Shown: piece after piece, positions 55,312 through 64,000 of the stretch
How the letters are laid out: each line of letters starts with the position of its first letter
Position numbering within the stretch: the first letter of the stretch is position 1
Assembly: GCA_965153355.1 (NCBI GenBank)
Contig: OZ231128.1
Location: forward strand, 38,130,001-38,194,000
DNA: 64,000 nucleotides
From: Flaccisagitta enflata
Lineage: Eukaryota > Chaetognatha > Sagittoidea > Aphragmophora
Direction of reading: 5' to 3'
Program-made: the position numbers and the translations under genes
The notes under the pieces: model-generated
Told to the model about the DNA's origin: nothing
The model's input: only the letters and a program-made list of their open reading frames with translations
Databases searched by the model: none

Positions 55312-55886
55312 AATTACATCTTTATTTGCACCTCGACCTAGTGGGTTTCAAGACTTGAATTGAAAGAGGTGGGTTGAATTGAAACAAGTAGGTTTCAAGG
55401 CTAAAATCGGAACTGGTGGGTTTCAAGGATTGAATTGAAATTAGTGGGTATCAAGGCTTGAGTTGAAACTGATGGGTGCCAAGACGTGAATCGAAACTGG
55501 TTGGCATGAATTGAAACTCATGGGCTTAAATTGAAACTCATGGGCTTGAATTGAAACTGTTGGGCTTGAATTGAAAGTGGTGAGCTTGAATTGAAACTAG
55601 TGTGCTTGAATTGAAAGTAGTGGGCCTGAACTGAAACCGGTGGGCTTGAATTGAAACTGGTGGGCTTGAATTGAAACTGGTGAGTGTGATTTGAAACTGG
55701 TGGGCTTGTTTTGAGACTGGTGGGCTTGAATTGAAACTGTTTGGCATGAATTGAAACTGGTGGGTTTTAAGGCTTTAATGGAAACATTAATGGAATAAGG
55801 TCAATAGAAATATTCATGTCCTTCATGCGACTTAGAGGTGTTGGCCTTGTTTTCTCAGCCCAAAACTTATAACTGATTGGCTTAAC

Positions 55887-57253
55887 CTGTTATAACTGCG
55901 TTGCCATCATCAATCAGCTTGTTGAATTGCTTGAGAAAATTACTCATTGAGAAATTGGCGTAGACGTCTCGAAGCATATTGTTGTTCTTCGCTAGGTCGT
56001 AAGCTGCTCTCAATTTAGGACATTTAGTCTCCTTGAAGAACCTTTCAACGCTGCTGTTGGTAGGGATGATGAATGACCTTTCGCGCTGTGCAAAAAGCTG
56101 TATAAAGATAATATTTTTTTTGACGTTAACTGAGGGAAACCTCCAATTTCTGGGAATAACAAACAGTATATGATCGGCGTTTTGATAGCAATAAATTCTT
56201 AAAAGGACTCTCACGGGACTGTTTTAATTATTCTACTTTAATGAAATCATTAATGGAATAATTGATGTAATCCTTCTGAACTTCTTGGCGTCACCGTGGA
56301 TTGTGGTGATTGTGGGCAGATCGGCAGTGTATTTATAGGGTGGTACAGTAGATGTCGTCTATACTTGGAAATACGGGGGAGCTTATACCCTGAGCATCAG
56401 TATAGTGAGGGGACTGATATTTTGCTGATATAATGTATAGACCCTAAGGGGTTGACGATGGGGTATTGCATCCCCCTACGACTTACCCTAGGAAAAAAAC
56501 TTTAAGTATAAAATTTTAGGATCAATCACTTTTTTTGCAGAATTTCAGCTTCATCCATTTGCTTAAAGTGCAAAACCAGCCAGGGATTCGAACCTAGAAC
56601 CTTTGACTAAAAAAACTGGTCAAGATAAATCTGAAGTCAAGTGAGTTAACCACTAGACCAATTCCAGAAGCTGATTTAACTGAGCGAATTTGGTTTAGTA
56701 TATTCAAAAGAATTTTCTATTAACAGAGCTGCCATACCCCATCGTCAACCCTATAGGACATAAGCATTATACACACATAGTTTCATTTCATTTGCACAAA
56801 TGGTAATTAGGATATGCGGGCCCCTGTATTTCCAAGTATAGACGACATCTACTGTATGAAGTCTTAGGCCTCAGTGAGAGTGAATTTTGGTGGTATTGGG
56901 GAGGAGAGCAGCACAGAGGCATTTTTTTCAGAGTGGGATAAATTTTAGGCCAATGTCTCACACGAGAATGTTGGAATGACAAGCATGATTAAGGAAGAGG
57001 TCAAATGGCTCCGCAAAGATTTACTTACCTCCCATATGCTTTTGAAAGGAATTGTCTTGGCCTTAATTCCGAGAAACACCGTCAGATTAGCTGTATAACT
57101 CGCCACTATCACCAGAGAAAATAGCAACCAAGCATTTGTAATCATTCTTAATTCAAAGCTTGCTGGTGGCGTTTCCATTCCAGCTTGCAATAAAGCTGCA
57201 CTGAAATACCACAAGCTGGCACGGTCAAGAAACAAAGCATATTTTTGACGTTC
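55887..57253 (-). CDS. Duplicate receptor pore and S2 exons (unit 2)
   Basis: Exons 57253-57029 (pore plus M3) and 56097-55887 (S2 lobe) repeat the unit 1 exons with intact frames and splice sites. They lie upstream of the unit 1 pair on the minus strand, with only one copy of the final S2 and M4 exons downstream. A transcript using both pairs would encode two pores; one using either pair would encode the same protein. They could be dead-end duplicates or interchangeable exons. Confidence 0.75.
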
Positions 57254-58639
57254 CTATACGATTGCATGAATCATGCGTAGCTAAAGACCAAATCCACCTT
57301 TATTTAAAACCCGCTTGCAATTGAAATACAGTTCACCGCTCTTTGACACATCCAACTGATCCAAGAGTAGCTGAACTCCGCCAGATATGAAATTTAGTTC
57401 CATACATAGGATTTCATTTAAGGTACATGCGTCCTATTCTTCAGAAGGTTAAGTCCATCGGTTTGTTGGTTGGTAAGTCGGTTGGTCGCTTTATTGGCGC
57501 ATTGGGCAGTTTTTGCATTGCTTCTCCTGTCCAAAGTTTGGTTACCCTTATTATCACTCCCCTCGCCCACCCACATGCGACTTGGATAGCTGTGTATACA
57601 GTTTTGATAATACTTATATGGGCTATGATGGAAAGCCACCTATAACAGATCAAATTTGTCGGTCTGGTGACATCCACTCTTTCGGGGTACAACTGTTTTG
57701 AAAGAAAAAAAAATTGCAAAAACCATCTTTGATATTTTAAGTCTTGGTGACTGTTCTCTAGCTGGATTGGTTGAGCAATGGTTAGCCATTTATTGCTTTT
57801 TTTGTTTAGTTTGTTTGATATACATCAACTCCAACCATGTACATAAAATGACTGGATTTTACCTGAATGCAAGCGTTCGTTGATCTGATGAACCACCAAT
57901 TTTCAACATAAGGAAGTAAGCCAATGCAAAAATGATTATAGTAGCTCCAATAGCGCCCCATAAATCGTAACAGAACACAATTCGTAATTAATGGGAAATA
58001 CATTTACAAACAGACCATCGTCCAATTCTTTATCATTCCACCTCAAAATTGTGTGCTGAATGCCGGAAAACCGTCGCGAAAAATTTTTAGCTGTAATATT
58101 TTCGTCCATTGCCCTCTCCACCCAAGGTATTAGAAATGCAAATCAGTTTTGAGCATAAAGGAGTCACTTTGATGATTTATGTCAGTTGAGACCCTTACAA
58201 TCGATATTAATGTATACAATAAAAAGATTTTGAACAATTTGGTTGTTTGGTCTGACAATATCCATCCCTACTGGAGGGTATGCTGGAATGGGTCGTCAAC
58301 TGCATCTTCTTCACTCCTGAATGTTTCTTATCAGATTCTTTTGTTTTTTGCGTGAAAGTGATATAGTTTCATGGATAGGTATCTGTTTTTATGTTGGATA
58401 TGCCTGGATGAGCGCTTCTGATAATCAGTATGCTCCAGCACCTCGTCCACCACTTCTTACTGGGTAATAAAAGAGATCTTGTCAAGTTAGTGTGCATCAG
58501 AACCTGCAGCGTTAGTAAGATAGCTGCAAGCCCCACAATGATTTGCCATGTTAAATTTGAGAGTTTCTAGATCAATCCCACAACGCAAAAGATTCTTCAT
58601 GATTGTCCACGTGCCTCAGCATTAAGTCATCAGTCCTGT

Positions 58640-61600
58640 TGCGGTCAATTGGTTGGTCCCATTTTTGGGCAATAGCGGTAGGACACGGGTGAATTTCAAG
58701 ACATCCTTCCACCCCCCTAAATGCTATTGGGTCCTCAAATCAGCACTCTTAGGCCTGATTTTGGCCCTCATGCCCTCAAATCAGCTTTCAAGACCTCATA
58801 TCTGCCCTCAAGACCACAAATCAGCCCTCCAGGCCGCACATCAGCTTTCAATAACTCAAATCTGCCCTTTAGGCCTCAAGCCTGACGCCTGACCTCAAAT
58901 CTGCTCTTTAGGCCAAACCAGTCGCACATGGGCAATATGTGGTCAGCAATACCCTTTACCCTGCTTTTCATGATTGTGATTTTGAGAGGGAGAAGCAGGG
59001 AAGCGGCCTGTCTGTTCATCCATGAACTGAGGGCTGAGGGGGCATATTTGGATGATTAGAGGCCTGAGAAGGTTTTTTTTTGGGCAGCGGCCCCGAAGGG
59101 GACGAAGTCCTGTAGAACACAGGGGGAATCTGTCCGTCCGTCCGTACGTCCCCCCCTACCCCATCCTCAGGGTTGTCTTTTCGGGGCCTATTCTGACCCC
59201 CTGCCAAATAGCCCAAATCAAGCAATATGGCCCAAATTAAGCAATGACCCAAATCCAGAGTTGGCCAACCAAAAATGGCCCAAATCTTGCCAGAAACCCT
59301 AATTCTGGCCTGAGGTCCATCATTTTGGCCTCCAATACCTAGATTCTGACCAGATTTGGGCCATTTTGCTTGGATTTGGGCCAATATGCTTGGATTTGGG
59401 TCATTTTACTTAGATTTGGGCCATATTGCTTGGATTTGGGCTATTTGGCAGAATAAGGGTCAGACTAGGCCCTGAAGGAGATGAAGCCCTGAAGATGGGG
59501 CAGGGGGACGAACAAACGGATGGACGGACGGACGGATGGACGGACGGACAGATTCCCCCTGTGTTCTACAGGACTTCGTCCCCTTCGGGGCCGCTGCCCT
59601 GCTCCCTCTCAAATTAAATCACATACTACTCAAGCAGGGCACGGGTACCGCTGACCACTTACCGCCTTTGGGCTGCTATTAAAGGAGTAAGAGGGTTGAT
59701 TTGAAGCCTGAGTGGGCTCATTTGAGACCCAAGGCCTGATTTGAGGTCTGTCAGAGCTGATTTGAGGCCTGTGAGGGCTGATTTGAGGCCTGTGAGGCCT
59801 GATTTGAGGCCTGTGAGGCCTGATTGGAGGCCTCAGAGCCCTGATTTAAGGCCTGAGAGGTTTGATTTAAGGCCTGGGAGGCCTGATCTAAGGCCTGAGA
59901 GGCCAGATATTGGCCTGAGAGGCTTGATTTGTGACCTGAGAGGCTTAATTTGAGGCCTGAGAGGCCTGGTTTGGGGCCTGAGGGGTGGGACAAACTAACA
60001 AACAAATAATAGTCGCAAAAGCGTTACATGGTCAGCGGTACCCGATGTCCCTATGTTAGTTTATTTTGTTGGGCAGCGGCCCCGAAGGGGCCGATGACCT
60101 ATGCTTTCACACAGGGGAAATTTCTCCTTCACCTTCTTCTCCTCCTTCTACGTCCCCCCCCCCCGGCCTTGGGACCCAAATCCCACCTCAAGGCCATATC
60201 CCAGCCCTTTAACCCAAATTCTGGCCTAGAGGCCCAAATTTCAGCATTGAGACCCAAATTCCAACCTTAAGGCCCCAACCCCAGCTTCAAGGCTCAAACC
60301 CCAGCTTTCTGGCCCAAATCCCACACTTGAGCCCTTAATTTCATCCTCAAAGCTGAAACCCCGACCTCAAAGCTCAAATCCCAGCCTCAAAGCTCAAATC
60401 CCAGCCTCAAAGCTCAAATCCCAGTCTCAAAGCTCAAATCCCAGCCTCAAAGCTCAAATCCAGCTTCGAGGCTCAATCTCAGCCTTGAGGCTCAAATCCC
60501 AGCCTCAAGACACATACCCAAGCCTCAAAGCTCAAATCCCAGCCTCAAGGCTCAAATTCCAGCCTCAAGGCTCAAATCCCAGCCTCAAGGCCCAAATCCC
60601 AGCCTTGGGGCTCAAATCCCAGCCTTGTGGCTCAAATATCAGCTCGGGGCTCTAAATGCAGCTCCTAGGCTCATATCCCAGCCTCCAGGCCCTAATTCCA
60701 GCCTTAAGGCTCAAATAAAAACAGCATAGGTCATCGGCCCCTTCGGGGCCGCTGCCCCTCTAACCACCTCACACCAACATACACTCACATAGGGGCAACG
60801 GGTACCGCTGACCATCTAACGCTTTTGCGACTATTATTAGATGATGAGTGGGGCAGCGGCCCCGGAGGGGCCAATGACCTATGATTCCATGCTGGACAAT
60901 TGCTGGGTCTTTAATACCTAATTTTGGGTCTAAATAGCCTGATTTGAGGTCTTAGTTGCCTGATTTAAGGTCTAAGATGCCTGATTTGAGGTTTGAGAGG
61001 TTTCAGAAGCTTGTTTTGGAGCTTAGAGGCCTGATCTTGGGTCTAATTCAGGGTCCGAGGCCTGTTTGTAGGCTGGGAAGGGCTGATGTGGGTCTGATAG
61101 GCCTAGTTTGAGGTCTCAAAGATCTGATTTTGGGTTTGAAAGGCCAGATTTGGATCTGAGAGAACTGAATTAAGTACTGAAATGCCTGAATTAGGGTCTG
61201 AGAGGCCTGATTTGAGGTCTGAATGGCCTGATCAGAGGCTCAAAAGGCCTGATAAGGGGTCTGTCAAGGCCTGATAAGGGGTCTGTCAAGGCCTGATTTT
61301 AGATCTGAAAGGCCTGATTGGGGTTCTTAGAGGCCTGGTTAGGATTCAGGAGGCCTAATTTGAGGTCTGGAAAGCCTGACTTGGGGTCTGACAGGCCTGA
61401 TTGAGGCTCTGAGAGGCCTAAATTGAGGTCTGGAAGGCCTGATTTGGGATCTAATAGGCCAGATTGAGGTCCTGAGAGGCCTAGATTGGGGTCTGGAAGC
61501 TCTGATTTTGGATCTGATAGGCCTGATTGGGGGTCTGAAGGGCCTATTTTGAGGCCCAGGAGATTATTTTCTAGGCTCGGGGGGAGGACAGACGGACGGA

Positions 61601-62850
61601 CGGACAGACGGATGGAAACCGGAAAATTTGCCCTATGTGGAATCATAGGTCATCGGCCCCTCTGAGGCCGCTGCCCAAAAGTCCCCCTGTGTTCTACAGG
61701 ACTTCATCCCCTACGGGGCTGCTGCCAAAAAACAAGTCTTCAAATCCGCCCTCCAGGCCTCAAGTCAGCTTTCAAAACCTCAAATCAGCTTTCAAAACCT
61801 CAAATCTGCCTTTTAAACCTCAAGCCTGGTGCCTGATCTCAAATTTGCTCTTCTGGCCAAAAAAAGGGACCGACAAACCAACCAACTGATGGACAGACAG
61901 ACAGATGGACAGACATAGCAGGTTGTAGAGTCATGTAGCATGTGAGTAACAAAAAACTAGTCATCCAAGGATCGCACATGGTCAGCGGTACCCGATGCCC
62001 TGCTCGGAGTGATCCAGTGAAGAAGTGGAGTGAGAGCAGGGCAGCGGCCCCAAAGGGCCGATGTCCTGTAGAACACAGGGGGGAATTTCCATACGTCCTG
62101 AGGGGGCATATTTCAGGCTTTAGATGACTGATTAGGGTTATTGAAGGCATATTTGAAGGCTGGAGGGCAGAATTAAGGATTGGAGAGCCAATTTGAGGTT
62201 TGGAGGGCAAATTTAAGCCATGGAGGGCTGATTTTATACTTGGAGGGCTAATTGATGGTCTGGAAGGCAGATTTGAGGTCTGGAGGTCAGATTTGAGGTG
62301 GGGGGGCTGATTTGAAGCCTGGAAAGCTGATTTGAGGCCTGGAGGGCTAAATTGAGGGCTGGGAGGGCAAATTCGAGGGCTGGGAAGGCAGATTTGAGGC
62401 CAACGGGGGGGGGACGGACGGACGGAAGGACGGACGGAGTAGCCCTGTGTTCTACAGGACATCGGCCCTTTGGGGCCGCTGCCCAAAAAAGAAACAAAAA
62501 GAAACAAAAAAGAACAAGATTGCATACACACTGAACATGGCTAGCCCATTTGTGTGCGGGAGCCTCTAGGCTCAAATACCAGCCTCATGGCTCAAATACC
62601 ACCCTCAAGGCTCAAATACCACCCTCAAGGCTTAAATACCAGCCTCAAGGCTCAAACACCAGCCTCAAGGCTTAAATACCAGCCTTACGGCTCAAAACTA
62701 ACCTTTCAGGTTCAGCTCTCATCCTTGAGGCTTTAGACTCACAAAGCATAGGTCATCGGCCCTTTTGGGGCCGCTGCCCCCCTCACTGCCACACATCCAT
62801 CTATACTTATATAGGGGCTATTTATTACTACCCCTGCCCACCAGCACACA
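58640..62850. mobile_element. Cluster of a second Helentron-like family (CAGCGGCCCC family)
   Basis: About five to six elements in both orientations. Hallmarks: GGTCAGCGGTACCCG at one end (near 59647, 60029, 60799 and 61980); GGGCAGCGGCCCCGAAGGGG hairpins (59083, 59583, 60073, 60738, 60850, 62038, 62462, 62757); CCTGTGTTCTACAGG hairpins; GACGGACGG tracts (59516, 61591, 62413). Interiors are degenerate ~20-bp repeats built on CTGATTTGAGGCCTGAGAGG or GCCTCAAAGCTCAAATCCCA. Element borders are approximate. No coding sequence; the many short frames follow the repeats. Confidence 0.75.
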
Positions 62851-63119
62851 ATTTGGATAGCCATGTATCTGGCTTGATTTGTTGAAAAAAAAAACAGAAG
62901 GGACTCATATTTTGCCATTTTGGGCCCTTGAGGGGCCCCTGAAGGACCCCTCACGGGCCCTCATCCTGAATATTTCCATGATCCATCTTTAATTTTTAAA
63001 TATCTTCCAAACGAGACTAATACCCGGTTTTTTTTCAAACCCGTTTAGAAACAATAAAGAAAATAAAGTAAACAATCATTTTCCTATTTCCATCATTGAG
63101 AAGGCTGTAAAGATCAGCA

Positions 63120-63400
63120 GACTAACGAAAATATTACAGCTAAAAATATTTCGCGACGGTTTTCCGGCATTCAGCACACAATTATGGGTTGGAATGACCA
63201 AGAATTGGACGATGGTCTGTTTGTATAAGTACTTCCCATTAAATACGAATCGTGAGAATGGATCAAGAAACTGGAACCATCCTCGAGATTGATCCACCCT
63301 CATAAACGCATTGATGTGCGAGATGTAAAATGGAGGAAGGAAATCAACCACCTGGGTAAATACCAGTAATGGCGGCTGTCGCCGTGAGGAAAAAAGTCGT
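63120..63400 (+). pseudogene. Inverted, diverged copy of the receptor-linked exon
   Basis: The plus strand reads ENITAKNISRRFSGIQHTIM and WNDQELDDGLFV, matching the minus-strand exon at 53110-53368 with conservative changes, then a stop. The same frame continues beyond two stops as EWIKKLEPSSRL ... KWRKEINHLG before a GT at about 63355. Probably a broken paralogous exon in opposite orientation. Confidence 0.55.
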
Positions 63401-63499
63401 AAGCGCTGGTCACTTTTCACCAAGCTTTTGTCTCCAGTCACTCCAATTCTTTTTATTTGTTAAATCAAATCAAGAGCAATAGTATGTTTTGATTGCACT

Positions 63500-63930
63500 G
63501 AAAATCAGAGAAAGATAGGACTGAGCCAAATGAGCTAGGTGAGCTAAAATCACTCAACCAGACAACCAGCTATGCTCACTGACATGCTTTCTTGTATTTG
63601 CATGCTCACATCAAATATTGATTTATTTATCCTTTTAAAAATCAGAAAAAAAAAACTGAGCTAAATGAGCTAAGTGAGCTAAAATACTTTAAAAACACCC
63701 TCACAGAAGAGCACTTATGCTCACTGACATGTTTTTTTGTATCTGCTTGCTTTAACATGTATCAAAATATTAATTCATTTATCGCATTTGAAATCAGAAA
63801 AAAAGACTGAGCAAAATGAGCTAAATGAGCTAGAATGCTCAAAAACACCCTCACAGTTGAGCAGCTATGCTCATAAACATGTTTTCTTGTATTTACATGC
63901 TCAAACAAACATAAATACACTCTTTTATTG
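63500..63930. repeat. Tandem ~140-bp repeat with GAGCTAAATGAGCTA blocks
   Basis: Three units each contain ATGCTCACTGACATG-like sequence, TTGTATTTGCATGCTC, a poly-A stretch and repeated TGAGCTAAATGAGCTA. Related, in reverse, to 10380-10590. The last 70 bp of the window are AT-rich with no feature. Confidence 0.75.
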
Positions 63931-64000
63931 ATCCCACACAAAATCGTAAAAAATCAAAAAAATTTCATTTGAATTTTTCATAAATAAATCTTTAAAAAAT

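Larger units (their letters stand above)
49054..58563. repeat. 4.75-kb direct tandem duplication
   Basis: Unit 1 is 49054 to about 53807 and unit 2 about 53805 to 58563. Offsets are 4751-4754 bp with only scattered substitutions (GAGGGCC versus GCGGGCC near 52077/56830) and homopolymer length changes. Junctions share TGAGA. The left breakpoint is inside the hAT element, so unit 2 has only its right part. Each unit carries a Penelope GIY-YIG remnant, a 20-bp minisatellite, receptor exons and a TA-flanked MITE. Confidence 0.95.

Noticed and set aside
58663-62531. Numerous 60-230 codon frames with repeated Leu/Pro/Ser patterns
   Set aside because: They follow the 20-bp repeats of the transposon cluster and have no recognisable domains.

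Overview
This is eukaryotic nuclear DNA, almost certainly from an animal. It has GT-AG introns, GC-richer coding exons in AT-rich surroundings, and an ionotropic glutamate receptor gene. Non-coding DNA is packed with microsatellites (GA/CT, GT, CAA, AAG), minisatellites and many short non-autonomous transposons, often nested. The species cannot be named from the sequence. Helentron-like elements carrying tetranucleotide tracts resemble the 'pearl' type elements described in bivalves and other invertebrates, so a marine invertebrate is a weak guess.

Layout. 1-16.2 kb: no recognisable gene; tandem repeats, a large Helentron-like family (starting AACAAGGCC, ending in a hairpin plus CTAAAAA), a TA-flanked MITE nested in one of them, foldback elements and a 2.5-kb element carrying a 10-bp satellite. 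16.2-23.1 kb (+): a five-exon N-acetyltransferase of the NAA50 type with a long Asn/Asp-rich N-terminus; its second intron is almost filled by a 2.9-kb palindrome. 24.9-38.9 kb (+): three consecutive same-strand chaperone genes: HSP110 (intronless), HOP/STIP1 (five exons) and AHA1/AHSA1 (two exons). About 400 bp before HSP110 is a dense array of heat-shock-element pentamers. 44.0-58.6 kb (-): the C-terminal half of an ionotropic glutamate receptor, assembled here from four exons whose splice phases agree. A 4.75-kb direct tandem duplication repeats the pore exon and the next ligand-domain exon, together with a Penelope-type GIY-YIG remnant and part of a hAT element. 58.6-62.9 kb: a cluster of a second Helentron-like family. 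63.1-63.4 kb: an inverted, diverged copy of an exon found in the duplication.

How the genes fit together. HSP110 is the nucleotide exchange factor of HSP70, HOP bridges HSP70 to HSP90, and AHA1 stimulates the HSP90 ATPase. The three neighbours therefore act at successive steps of one folding relay, an unusual grouping for an animal genome. The remaining DNA is a layered record of repeat insertion, in which several target-site duplications and empty-site comparisons can be read directly.
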